64,000 bases of DNA. It comes from Parapedobacter lycopersici. GTDB taxonomy: Bacteria > Bacteroidota > Bacteroidia > Sphingobacteriales > Sphingobacteriaceae. The position numbers and the translations under genes were made by a program. Below, piece by piece: positions 54,611 to 63,453 of this stretch. Under the pieces are notes generated by a model that was not told where the DNA came from, searched no databases, and was given only the letters and a program-made list of their open reading frames with translations. Each line of letters begins with the position of its first letter. Positions within the stretch are counted from its first letter, which is position 1. The DNA lies in NCBI RefSeq assembly GCF_024643285.1, contig NZ_JAMSLW010000003.1, positions 62,001-126,000 on the forward strand, given 5' to 3'.

Positions 54611-54654
54611 TTAACCGTGTTTTTTCCGGTTAATACCGGAGCTCCGGCGGTTAA
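54611..54654 (+). promoter_or_regulatory. Leader with alternative pairings before the deaminase gene
   Basis: TTAACCG (54611-54617) can pair with CGGTTAA at 54627-54633 or at 54648-54654. Alternatively TCCGGT-TAAT-ACCGGA (54625-54640) and the palindrome CCGGAGCTCCGG (54636-54647) can form. These structures exclude each other, within a leader of about 140 bases. Confidence 0.4.
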
Positions 54655-54691
54655 TCGTTGTAAGTAAGTATTAACAAAAACAGGAATAAAA

Positions 54692-56047
54692 ATGGAAAAG
54701 CCAGCAATATCACGCAAAGATTTTCTCAAAAGCTCAACACTGGCTCTGGCCGGACTGGCTGTTGTACCCGGAACATTAAAGGTAAGCCAGGGAAAGACGG
54801 TTGAAAACACAAAGGGGGGAATCGTGCAACCTGCCGGCCGCTATATGTTAAAAAACGTTCGCTTGGAAACCGGTTTTGTATATGACGGTGATGCGGTTAT
54901 TGCTACGGAAACGGCACTTTTTTCGGTGACGATAGCAGACGGCAAGATTGAAGCGATAAGCCCCAATCAGCCTGATGTTGATGCAGTGGATGCGAAGGGC
55001 CTGCTGATGCTTCCGTCGTTCAGCGATATGCACATCCACCTGGACAAGACGTTTTATGGCGACCGCTGGCAGGCCGTGAGAAGCGGAGCTGGGGGCGTCA
55101 AGGGGATGATCGCGCTGGAGCAGCGGATATTGCCGGAACTGCTTGGAAATTCGACTTATAAGGCCGAAAAACTCATTGAATTACTGCAATCGAAAGGTAC
55201 GTCATTTGCCCGCAGCCATGTTAACATTGAACCGACCTCGAAATTGGATTCGCTCAAGAACCTTCATGTAGCCTTAGAAAATAAGCGTAAGGTGTTCGGG
55301 GCCGAATTGGTGGCTTTTCCACAGCACGGTGTATTTTATACGGATACGGCACCTTACCTGAAAGAAGCGGCCAAAATGGATATTGATTTTATCGGCGGGG
55401 TCGATCCGTATTCAATTGACGGCGCTATTGAGAAAGCCATGGACTTTACCGTACAATTGGCTTTAGATCATAACAAGGGCATTGATATTCACCTGCATGA
55501 ATCGGGCGAATCGGGATTGAAGACGGTGGAATACCTGATTGATAAGGTAAATGAAAACCCGGTACTGAAAGGAAAAACCTACGTGAGCCATTGCTTCGTA
55601 TTAGGAAAACTGGATGAGGTAAAGCAGGAGGAAATGGCCGAAAAACTGAGTGCTGCGCAAATTGGCATTGTATCCACCATTCCTTTCGGATGGTTGACGA
55701 TGCCGATTCCCACGTTATTGAAGCACCATGTGAAGGTAATGACCGGAAATGACAGCATTGTTGACCACTGGAATACGTTTGGAACGGGGAGTGTACTGCA
55801 AAAGGCTAATCTTGCTGCACAGCTGTATGGCCATTCAACAGAATTTGGCCTATCCAGGATGTTAAGGCTGGCAACAACCGGTCCGTTGCCGCTGGATGAT
55901 AACGGGGTACAGCAATGGCCAAAAGCGGGGGATGACGCCAATGTGGTGCTGGTGGATGCGAGCTGTTCCGCAGAAGCCGTTTCACGGATTTCACCCGTCA
56001 GGTCACTGATCTATCAAGGTAATCTTGTTTTCACTGATATTGCCTAA
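54692..56047 (+). CDS. Exported cytosine-deaminase-like amidohydrolase 1
   Basis: A 451-residue amidohydrolase with a Tat-like signal (ISRKDFLKSSTLALAGLAVVPG). Metal-site motifs resemble those of cytosine deaminase: MLPSFSDMHIHLDKTFYG (HxH), GIDIHLHESGESG, TYVSHCFVLG and the acid in VMTGNDSIVDHW. An amide or imine of a cyclic compound is the expected substrate group, but family members act on many. It follows the AraC regulator and precedes the ankyrin gene, whose ATG overlaps its stop codon. It is a close paralogue of the enzyme at 56775-58037, which has no signal peptide. Confidence 0.88.
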   Translation: MEKPAISRKDFLKSSTLALAGLAVVPGTLKVSQGKTVENTKGGIVQPAGRYMLKNVRLETGFVYDGDAVIATETALFSVTIADGKIEAISPNQPDVDAVDAKGLLMLPSFSDMHIHLDKTFYGDRWQAVRSGAGGVKGMIALEQRILPELLGNSTYKAEKLIELLQSKGTSFARSHVNIEPTSKLDSLKNLHVALENKRKVFGAELVAFPQHGVFYTDTAPYLKEAAKMDIDFIGGVDPYSIDGAIEKAMDFTVQLALDHNKGIDIHLHESGESGLKTVEYLIDKVNENPVLKGKTYVSHCFVLGKLDEVKQEEMAEKLSAAQIGIVSTIPFGWLTMPIPTLLKHHVKVMTGNDSIVDHWNTFGTGSVLQKANLAAQLYGHSTEFGLSRMLRLATTGPLPLDDNGVQQWPKAGDDANVVLVDASCSAEAVSRISPVRSLIYQGNLVFTDIA

Positions 56048-56712
56048 TGATGAAAGCGCTCTCTTTTTTACTGGCCCTCCTGATAACGGGGGGCTCGTGT
56101 CACTCAACAACTGGAAATTTGAACGCAGAAGGAATGCAGAATATGTTAAGCTTAGTGAGGAAAAACGATGTTCCGGGGGTGAAGGCGGCACTGGAGCAAG
56201 GTGCTGCCGTCAACACCGTAGATGAAAACAAACGTTCCCTGTTATTGATTGCAACCAATAACCGGCACACTGAAATGGCGGAGCTTTTGGTTAAGTATGG
56301 AGCGGATGTGAATCAGCAGGCCGATAATTTGGATAGTCCGTTCCTGTATGCGGGTGCAAGCGGTCAAACGGAGCTTGTTCGCTTGTTCTTGGGCCACGGC
56401 GCCCGTTTCGACGTTTTTAATCGGTATTACGGCACTGCGTTAATACCGGCCTGTGAACGCGGTCACGTAGAAACCGTCCGGTTGCTGGTGGAGACGACCG
56501 GCTATCCCATTGATCATGTTAACCGGTTGGGCTGGACAGCATTAATGGAAGCTATTGTACTGGGCGATGGAAGTGAAAGTTACCAGCAGATCGTACGGCT
56601 TCTGAAAACGGCGGGAGCAGACCTTAATATTCCTGATCACGATGGGGTAACGCCACTGCAGCATGCCCGGTCAAGAGGTTTTAGCGCAATTGTGGATATC
56701 CTGAAACCGTAG
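56047..56712 (+). CDS. Ankyrin-repeat lipoprotein
   Basis: A 221-residue protein whose ATG overlaps the TAA of the deaminase gene (TAATG). The signal peptide ends LLITGGSC, indicating a lipoprotein. About five ankyrin repeats follow: NKRSLLLIATNNRHTEMAELLVKYGADVNQQ, DSPFLYAGASGQTELVRLFLGHGARFDV, GTALIPACERGHVETVRLLVE, GWTALMEAIVLGDGSE and HDGVTPLQHARSRGFSAIVDIL. Ankyrin proteins bind partner proteins. Located between two deaminases in one operon, it probably acts in the same process, possibly as a scaffold; the partner is not known. Confidence 0.92.
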   Translation: MMKALSFLLALLITGGSCHSTTGNLNAEGMQNMLSLVRKNDVPGVKAALEQGAAVNTVDENKRSLLLIATNNRHTEMAELLVKYGADVNQQADNLDSPFLYAGASGQTELVRLFLGHGARFDVFNRYYGTALIPACERGHVETVRLLVETTGYPIDHVNRLGWTALMEAIVLGDGSESYQQIVRLLKTAGADLNIPDHDGVTPLQHARSRGFSAIVDILKP

Positions 56713-56774
56713 ACTCCGGATACCCCACTTATTGGAAGTGAGTGGGTAATAATTGACAACGAAATCGTAATCGT

Positions 56775-58037
56775 ATGGAAACAACATATGCCGCGCTCGC
56801 GGCGAATAAGTATACAATAAAGAATGTCCGCTTGGAAACGGCGTTTATCACGGATGAAAATGGAGTCACGGGTACGCAAACCGATTTGTTCTGCATGGAG
56901 ATCAATGACGGAAAAATAACCGGGATAGCCCCAAATAATGAACACTCCGCGGATGCGGTTGACGCGAAAGGATTGCTGATGCTGCCGGCATTCAGGGATA
57001 TGCACGTACACCTTGATAAAACCTTGTACGGTTTGCCCTGGCAGGCACGCTCACCAAAGCGACGTACCGTTCAGGATATGATTGCATATGAACAGGAAAT
57101 CATCCCGGAGTTGCTTAAAACGTCTACCCGCCGGGCAGAATTGCTGATTGACCTCCTGCAACATTACGGTACCACGTTTGCCCGGACGCACTTCAATGTG
57201 GATACCACATCCGGGCTCCGTTCACTTGAACACCTGTTAGAAGCGCTGGATCACAAAAAGGAACGTTTTAAAGCTGAACTGGTTGCTTTTCCGCAACATG
57301 GACTTTACTACACAGATTCGGCCCCCTTGTTGAAGGAAGCTGCGCAGCTGGAACACGTAGGTTTCATTGGTGGACTGGATCCTTTCAGCATCGACGCTGC
57401 CATTGAAAAGGCAATTGATTTTACGGTTCAGCTGGCAATGGATCACCATAAGGGAATTGATATTCACCTGCACGATGCCGGAAAAGAGGGTATACGGACG
57501 ATGGAATACCTAGCAGAACAGGTGCTGCAGAACCCGCAGCTACAAGGGAAGACGTTCGTGAGCCATGCGTTTGCACTGGCTTACCTCCAGCCGGATGAAA
57601 TTGCACGAATTGCAGAAAAATTGGTCGAGGCCAATGTTGGAATCGTTTCTTCCATTCCATTCCACGGTGCGGTGATGCCAATCCCTGCGCTGATGAAATA
57701 TGGTGTCGAGGTGCTTGTCGGCAATGATAATGTTCAGGATTACTGGAGTACATTTGGCACGGGAAATATGCTGCAGAAAGCTAACCTGATGGCTGAGTTG
57801 TATGGCTGGGTGACCGAATTTGACCTTTCCAGAACATTGGGTTTTGCTACGCGAAACGTACTTCCTTTAACCGATGACGGAACGATGCAATGGCCAAAAG
57901 TGGGTGATGATGCCGAGCTGGTATTGGTAGATGCAAGCTGTTCCGCAGAGGCGGTTTCCCGGATTTCCCAAACGGTTGCCCTGATGCATGAGGGCCGTCT
58001 TTATTGGAAGGATACCGGATACATGCGGCACGTTTGA
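56775..58037 (+). CDS. Cytosine-deaminase-like amidohydrolase 2 (no signal peptide)
   Basis: A 420-residue paralogue of the enzyme at 54692, with the same site motifs: MLPAFRDMHVHLDKTLYG, GIDIHLHDAGKEG, TFVSHAFALAYL and VLVGNDNVQDYW. SHC of enzyme 1 is SHA here. The N-terminus has no signal sequence, so it may be cytoplasmic while its partner is exported. It ends the operon, followed by a terminator. The pair suggests two steps on related substrates or one in each compartment. Confidence 0.88.
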   Translation: METTYAALAANKYTIKNVRLETAFITDENGVTGTQTDLFCMEINDGKITGIAPNNEHSADAVDAKGLLMLPAFRDMHVHLDKTLYGLPWQARSPKRRTVQDMIAYEQEIIPELLKTSTRRAELLIDLLQHYGTTFARTHFNVDTTSGLRSLEHLLEALDHKKERFKAELVAFPQHGLYYTDSAPLLKEAAQLEHVGFIGGLDPFSIDAAIEKAIDFTVQLAMDHHKGIDIHLHDAGKEGIRTMEYLAEQVLQNPQLQGKTFVSHAFALAYLQPDEIARIAEKLVEANVGIVSSIPFHGAVMPIPALMKYGVEVLVGNDNVQDYWSTFGTGNMLQKANLMAELYGWVTEFDLSRTLGFATRNVLPLTDDGTMQWPKVGDDAELVLVDASCSAEAVSRISQTVALMHEGRLYWKDTGYMRHV

Positions 58038-58067
58038 CAATGGAAGCGTTTGTGTCGGGGTAAAAAA

Positions 58068-58099
58068 TAAACCCCGGTGATTCACATCAGCGGGGTTTC
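58068..58099 (+). terminator. Terminator of the deaminase operon
   Basis: AACCCCGGTGA and TCAGCGGGGTT form a stem with one mismatch and loop TTCACA, followed by TCACTAAC rather than a clean T run. The AT-rich remainder to 58298 shows no gene. Confidence 0.7.
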
Positions 58100-58298
58100 A
58101 CTAACTAAACTAAACAACTATATAAAACAAACTATATATAGATTTTTATTCACGTTCATTATCAGGTAGTTCACCGCTGCCTGATGCCTGCGTCCTGGCA
58201 GACTGGTTCAAAGATATAAATTATTTAGACAGATTATAAATAAAATAAAAAAAACTTATCCTCGGCGAAAAATGGGATTTATTCAGTTATGATGCATA

Positions 58299-58332
58299 AA
58301 AAAAGGTGACCGTATGGACACCTTTTTCTTTT
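58299..58332. terminator. Bidirectional terminator after the haem operon
   Basis: AAAAGGTGACC and GGACACCTTTTT form a stem-loop with A runs and T runs on both sides, just outside the hmuS stop codon on the minus strand. Confidence 0.85.
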
Positions 58333-58333
58333 G

Positions 58334-59359
58334 TTAAATAGCCACGGCATAGTCGGCCACAACCTGCCGCCAGTCTTCGCGCTCCGGAATACGCGGTTTA
58401 CGCTTTCCAAAAAACTGTACAATGATGTTACCGTCTTTGTCGAAGACTTCCAGGCTGGTCACGATGCCGTCTTCCGTCGGTTTTTTGACGAGCCATACGC
58501 TGGTAATGGCATCTTCACGAAGGTGCATGTTGAACTCGGGATCAAGTACGTTAAACCAGGGCCCTGTCTGCAGTAATTTTTTGGTTTTCCCGGTATGGAT
58601 CTGGATACACCCGCGACTGCCAATAAACACCATGATATCCAGATCGCGTTCGGATGCGCCCTCAAGAATCCGTTTTAAGGAAGGTACGGAAATTTCCATG
58701 GCATGGCCCTCTGGAGCCAGCCGCATGGCCTGGTGACGTGCAACGCCAAACTTGCGTAACATACCGAAGAATTCGTGGGTGTCTTTCAGGTCGAGCCAGG
58801 CTTGTTGAAAACTGGCTACGTCAATTTCGCTATCAGGGGCTTCTTCCACGGTTTTATCAACCGCATTGGTTGCCAAGGGAGCACCTTGTACATCGGCTGT
58901 GTATTTTGTTACCAATGCTTCGTACGCCGGAACATCGCTTTGCTCGGTCAGGTAAATCTTGTGTACGGCTTCGCCATCCTGATCGAAAAACTGAAGACTC
59001 TGACGCTCCCCTTCGTGTACAGCAAAACCGAAATGCCATGCATTCATAAACAGCCGCAGATCGATATCAGGGTTTACAACGAGACCAACGTGTCCGTTGA
59101 ATGTTGCTTTGGTATATATTCCCTTGCGCTCGTGCACAGCATGGTCGTTGCGCGTAAGTGCCATCACATAACCCAATGTGCTGATCTCTTTCAGGATATT
59201 TTCAAATTCAGGCTTCAGTGCCACGTTCCGTTCGCCGGCGGCAACCAGGTCCGCTTCAGAAACACCCAGCTGCTTGGCTGCATCACGGATGCGCACCTTG
59301 GGGTTTTCGGTTTTGAAAGCTTCGTATTGTTCCCGGAGTGATAATGTTGTATGTTCCAT
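58334..59359 (-). CDS. hmuS: Haem-degrading/haem-binding factor HmuS (HemS/ChuS type)
   Basis: A 341-residue cytoplasmic protein of the HemS/ChuX family with the usual two tandem beta-rich repeats: KNPKVRIRDAAKQLGVSEADLVAAG at the start of the first, and SEIDVASFQQAWLDLKDTHEFFGMLRKFGVARHQAMRLAPEG at the second. IVFIGSRGCIQIHTG-type VFIGSRGCIQIHTGKT and WFNVLDPEFNMHLRED are characteristic. It accepts haem after import and may degrade it or hand it on. It is the last gene of the hmu operon on the minus strand. Confidence 0.95.
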   Translation of the reverse strand: MEHTTLSLREQYEAFKTENPKVRIRDAAKQLGVSEADLVAAGERNVALKPEFENILKEISTLGYVMALTRNDHAVHERKGIYTKATFNGHVGLVVNPDIDLRLFMNAWHFGFAVHEGERQSLQFFDQDGEAVHKIYLTEQSDVPAYEALVTKYTADVQGAPLATNAVDKTVEEAPDSEIDVASFQQAWLDLKDTHEFFGMLRKFGVARHQAMRLAPEGHAMEISVPSLKRILEGASERDLDIMVFIGSRGCIQIHTGKTKKLLQTGPWFNVLDPEFNMHLREDAITSVWLVKKPTEDGIVTSLEVFDKDGNIIVQFFGKRKPRIPEREDWRQVVADYAVAI

Positions 59360-59383
59360 AATGATTTGTATGCTAATTAGTGT

Positions 59384-60175
59384 TTATGATTGTTCGGTCA
59401 ATACCATGGAGGGAATAACCAGTGGGCACTTAAACTCTTCGTCGTCAAGTAAACGCACGCGTATATTGAATGCGTCATGGATGTTTTCGCAGCTGATCAC
59501 CTGCTTTGGACTGCCAAAGCCAACACGTCTGCCTTTTTTAAGGATCAATACCTTATCGGCAAAGCGCGAAGCAAAATTGATGTCATGCAGGATGCTGACT
59601 ACGCAGTAACCCCGGTCGGCCAGGCTGCGTGCCAGACTGAGAATCTGCTGTTGATAGAGCAGATCCAGGCCATTGGTCGGCTCATCCAGAAAAAGTATGC
59701 CTTCCGGTTGATCGTAGATCTGGGCGATGACACGTGCCAGCTGTACCCGCTGCTGCTCTCCGCCCGAAAGGGTATTGTAATCGCGGTTGGCAAACTCGGT
59801 AATACCGGTCTCCGTCATAACGGCCTTTACGATCTCCTTATCGTTTTCGGTAGGGGTATTGTCGAAATGCGGATACCGTCCCATCATCACCAACTCCTGT
59901 ACTTTAAACGAAATAGAGATGGTGTTCTGCTGTGCCAATACTGAGCGGAACCGCGCCAGTTGATCCAGTTTGTATGTGCCGATCGGTTGCCGGCGGATGT
60001 GGATTTCGCCGCTGCTTGTTTGCAACTCCTTGCAGAGGAGTTTAAGCAGCGTGCTTTTGCCGGCACCATTGGCACCGATAACCGCCAGGAGTTCACCGGG
60101 CTGCACATCGAAACTAATGTCATCGACCAGTTTTTTTGTGCCGACCGAGTAGTGGATATGGCTAACTTCGATCAT
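59384..60175 (-). CDS. hmuV: Haem ABC transporter ATP-binding protein
   Basis: A 263-residue ATPase with Walker A (GANGAGKSTLLKLL), the signature NTLSGGEQQRVQLARV, Walker B (GILFLDEPTNGLDLLYQ) and the H-loop (SILHDINFASRFADKV). It powers the HmuTU importer that carries haem across the inner membrane. It is between hmuU and hmuS, with 124 bases to hmuU and 24 to hmuS. Confidence 0.95.
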   Translation of the reverse strand: MIEVSHIHYSVGTKKLVDDISFDVQPGELLAVIGANGAGKSTLLKLLCKELQTSSGEIHIRRQPIGTYKLDQLARFRSVLAQQNTISISFKVQELVMMGRYPHFDNTPTENDKEIVKAVMTETGITEFANRDYNTLSGGEQQRVQLARVIAQIYDQPEGILFLDEPTNGLDLLYQQQILSLARSLADRGYCVVSILHDINFASRFADKVLILKKGRRVGFGSPKQVISCENIHDAFNIRVRLLDDEEFKCPLVIPSMVLTEQS

Positions 60176-60299
60176 GGTTTTGTAATTCCGTTGTTTTTAT
60201 TTAAAATCAGTTAAAATTATGCAATATTATTGGGATACCTTCCACACGTTGCCAAAAAAATGAAATTCCTTACTGTGATAATGTCCCATTGGCAGCTGA

Positions 60300-61349
60300 T
60301 TAGTTGACCACACGCCGTTTCCGCTCAGCCATAATGATATAAATGAATACCGGGGTGCCAATGAGTGCTGTCAGGATGCCAATGGGCAGTTCTGCCGGCG
60401 CAACGATCGTCCGGGCAATCAGATCCGCCAAAACCAATACCGAGGCACCTAACAGGGCCGACCCGGGTATGACCAGACGGTGATCGGCAGAAAACGCCAT
60501 GCGCAGAATGTGCGGGGTTACTAACCCCACGAAACTAATCATGCCCGACACCGCTACCGAGGCGCCTACACCCAGGGTAGCCAACACAATAACCAGCTTT
60601 TTCAACAGGTTCACCTGGATACCCATGTGTCCCGCCTGTGATTCACCCAGTGCCAGTGCATTCAGGGCTTTGCTGAAAAACGGCAGGGTGCATAATGAAA
60701 TCAACGTGAAAGGCAGGATGCCGGTGACCGTTTTCCAGCTTGCTCCGCCGAGGCTGCCCAAATTCCAGAACGTAATATCACGCAATTCCTGATCGGTAGA
60801 AATAAAGGTCAGCATGCCCGTGAAGGAGCCGGCCAGCGCATTAATGGCAATACCGGCCAGCAGCAGGGTCGTAATGTCTGCCTTACCCTTGCCCACGGCG
60901 AGACGGTACACGATGAACGTTGTGATACAGGCCCCTACGAAAGCTGCAACAGACAGGGCGTAGTAGCCGAATAAAGCAGTCAGAACATGGTTGAAAATCC
61001 GGTTCTCCAATACGATCATCATCACCGCAAACAAGGAGGCACCGGATGAGATCCCGATTAATCCGGGTTCCGCCAGCGGGTTTCTGAACAGCCCTTGCAT
61101 TACAGCCCCTGCAATGGCGAGGGTACCGCCAACCAATGCGCCCAATAATACACGTGGCAACCGTATGTTGATTAATACGGCTTCCTGTTGCGGACTAAAC
61201 TGAATGTCACCGCTGAGGCCTGTGCGATACAGCATGATTGACCAAAGTTCCGACGCACTGATCTCTACCGCACCTACGCAAACTGATAAGGCGCTTGCCG
61301 CGATTAGAATCAGTGTTAGTACAACTAATATAAATCCGTAGTTTTTCAC
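60300..61349 (-). CDS. hmuU: FecCD-type haem ABC permease
   Basis: A 349-residue permease with about ten membrane helices and the family motifs IRLPRVLLGALVGGTLAIAGAVMQGLFRNPLAEPGLIGISSGA and FVGLVTPHILRMAFSADHRLVIPGSALLGA. The start is GTG, which overlaps the TGA of hmuT as GTGA, so translation is coupled. It forms the channel through which haem enters, with HmuV as the ATPase. Confidence 0.95.
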   Translation of the reverse strand: MKNYGFILVVLTLILIAASALSVCVGAVEISASELWSIMLYRTGLSGDIQFSPQQEAVLINIRLPRVLLGALVGGTLAIAGAVMQGLFRNPLAEPGLIGISSGASLFAVMMIVLENRIFNHVLTALFGYYALSVAAFVGACITTFIVYRLAVGKGKADITTLLLAGIAINALAGSFTGMLTFISTDQELRDITFWNLGSLGGASWKTVTGILPFTLISLCTLPFFSKALNALALGESQAGHMGIQVNLLKKLVIVLATLGVGASVAVSGMISFVGLVTPHILRMAFSADHRLVIPGSALLGASVLVLADLIARTIVAPAELPIGILTALIGTPVFIYIIMAERKRRVVN

Positions 61350-62212
61350 CTGATCTTCTCCGCCAGTTCCACTACGGCTTTCCCGAGGCGAGGGCCAAAG
61401 CCGGTGAGGAATTGGCCGTCCATTTCAACCACTTTTCTATTTTTCCCGGCATTGGTTTGGCTGATACCCTGCACTTCCAGCAGGCCATCAATTCCGCCCA
61501 GGCTGGATAGGCCGGAATCAAACAACAGAATGACATCAGGATTAGCCGCTACCAGGGCTTCAGCCGTAAGGGGCTTGAAATCCGTAAACCCCTGGACTGC
61601 ATTTACCCCGCCGGCCAGATTAATCATCTCATCGAGCTGGGTGCGCTGTCCGGCTACCATCATGGTACCCGTACCGCGTGCATAGATAAACAACACCCGG
61701 GGTTTGCTTTGCGATTGGGCAACGATGGAATCGGCCCTGGCCAGATCTGCCGCTAATTCCCGCAGAAGAGAATCTCCTTTTGCAGGCTGACCCAGCGAAT
61801 CAGCGACAGCCCGGATGAGTTGCTTTGCACCATCGGCTGAATACTCGTGGTTAAACAGGGACAGTTTTACGCCTGAAGCCCGGATTTGATCGGCTACCTC
61901 CGGACGGATCACTTCATTGATGCCGAGTACCAGATTTGGCCCCAACGCGAGGACGCCTTCTGCGGATATATCCCGGTTATGACCTATTTTCGGTTTTTCC
62001 TGCAAACTAGCAGGATAGGTGCTGGCTACGTCTACGCCGACAATATGGCTTTCCATTCCCAGTGCGACCAGTATTTCCGAAAGGGTTCCATTGGTAGAAA
62101 CAATCTTTGCTGAATCAAGCCCTTGGCTTTCTCCCGTCGTTGGTGCATTGCAGGAACTGAATGCCATGCTGATGACCAGGGCAAAGCATCCGAATAGTAC
62201 GTTGGTGTTCAT
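61346..62212 (-). CDS. hmuT: Haem ABC transporter substrate-binding lipoprotein
   Basis: About 288 residues from the ATG at 62212 (MNTNVLFGCFALVISMAFSSC); an upstream in-frame start would put charges before the signal. The lipobox Cys is in AFSSCNAP. A periplasmic binding protein of the type III fold follows, with VSTNGTLSEILVALGMESHIVGVDVASTYP and GFTDFKPLTAEALVAANPDVILLFDSGL. It captures haem in the periplasm and gives it to HmuU, whose gene overlaps it by 4 bases. Confidence 0.93.
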   Translation of the reverse strand: MNTNVLFGCFALVISMAFSSCNAPTTGESQGLDSAKIVSTNGTLSEILVALGMESHIVGVDVASTYPASLQEKPKIGHNRDISAEGVLALGPNLVLGINEVIRPEVADQIRASGVKLSLFNHEYSADGAKQLIRAVADSLGQPAKGDSLLRELAADLARADSIVAQSQSKPRVLFIYARGTGTMMVAGQRTQLDEMINLAGGVNAVQGFTDFKPLTAEALVAANPDVILLFDSGLSSLGGIDGLLEVQGISQTNAGKNRKVVEMDGQFLTGFGPRLGKAVVELAEKIR

Positions 62213-62321
62213 GGATGGTAAGGTATGTGTTGTCAAGTTTGTAGTGAGGAGGCAGGGTAACCCGATTACCGGGCTACCCGACTGCGCTCCTGTGTGTTAT
62301 CCGTTGCGGAAACGCTATGGT

Positions 62322-63413
62322 TTAGCCGCGTTTTACCAGGGTATATTCCAGTTCCGGGTAACCCCGTGTACCACCGTCTTCGGTAGTAAAGCTCGTAAAG
62401 CGAAGCTTGTACACGTTTCCTGCCGGATCCTTAATCAGGTAAAAGCGATCTTTTTTCGTGCCCACAACAATGTTCGGAGAGGGTGAGGGGGTTACCCGCC
62501 AATTCGATGCAATTACATTCCGCGAGTTGCTGAATGTGACACCACTTAAATCAGCCTCGGCGAAATCGGCATAAGTCGGTTTACCCGTACTTTCTCCATT
62601 TTCATCTTCGAAAATGACTTCGGCTGCTGACACACCACCTAAATGATTAATGAAGATCAGGTCTGAAAATGCGTAGGGGATGTATACAGATGGTCCCATA
62701 GCGGTATAATAGATGTTGTATCCCCAGATGAAATCCCAGTCGGCTTTCTTTGGCTCACCGTCTACCTGGCCCCCAGTAAATGAAACATGTTTAAAATGAT
62801 AATCGCCGTCTTTTGCAATGCGCAGTGTTTCATAGTCAGTCGCATTCAGTTGTGCGTATTGCAGGGTATAGCCATTATCACCATCGCGCAGCACCCGTAT
62901 TTTCCATACGTTATTTGCGTCTACTTCGCTCCCAAAAACCGTGTTTACCACATATACATTATTGTCCGCTTCGTTGGCAGCTATTTCTGCAATCACGGTA
63001 TGCTCAACACGGCCAGCGGTATCATCATAAAGTGCCATCTTGGAAGGCTCATAACCTGATGCCAGTTGTGAAATATCGAAAGTTGTTGCGTTTACTTCAG
63101 CAAGATCAGTAGTTCCTGCGTCCATGGCCGATGTACCGGTCGTCCCGTTCAGGATGACCCGAAATCCGGCTCCGGAGTAGAACCCCAGATTCCAGCCAGC
63201 ACGTTCCACGGAAGTTTGCTGTTCCGCACTGAGATCCACATATACAGAATTGACCGCCGAGCCGCCGCCTTCTCCGCCTTGTAGCGTAAGGGTGGTGCCG
63301 TCCGACGGTGGTGTTTCAGGGATCGGATCATTTCCGCGGGAGCACGCCGCTACCGCTATCGCAGCCATTGCACACAGGCCGACTGATTTAAGTGTGTTCA
63401 TTGTTGTTTTCAT
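62322..63413 (-). CDS. hmuY: HmuY-like haem-associated lipoprotein
   Basis: A 363-residue lipoprotein with signal peptide AMAAIAVAACSRGNDP. The mature part is the HmuY fold: STNVYVDLSAEQQTSV-like AVNSVYVDLSAEQQTSVER, GWNLGFYSGAGFRVILNGT, YNIYYTAMGPSVYIPYAFSD and FYLIKDPAGNVYKLRFTSFT. HmuY proteins sit on the outer surface, take haem from host proteins and deliver it to a TonB-dependent receptor, here the gene just upstream on the same strand. It lies between receptor and ABC importer genes, as is usual. Confidence 0.9.
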   Translation of the reverse strand: MKTTMNTLKSVGLCAMAAIAVAACSRGNDPIPETPPSDGTTLTLQGGEGGGSAVNSVYVDLSAEQQTSVERAGWNLGFYSGAGFRVILNGTTGTSAMDAGTTDLAEVNATTFDISQLASGYEPSKMALYDDTAGRVEHTVIAEIAANEADNNVYVVNTVFGSEVDANNVWKIRVLRDGDNGYTLQYAQLNATDYETLRIAKDGDYHFKHVSFTGGQVDGEPKKADWDFIWGYNIYYTAMGPSVYIPYAFSDLIFINHLGGVSAAEVIFEDENGESTGKPTYADFAEADLSGVTFSNSRNVIASNWRVTPSPSPNIVVGTKKDRFYLIKDPAGNVYKLRFTSFTTEDGGTRGYPELEYTLVKRG

Positions 63414-63453
63414 GCTTTTGTCTCGTTTTTAATCATGTATGAATGGATAGCTG

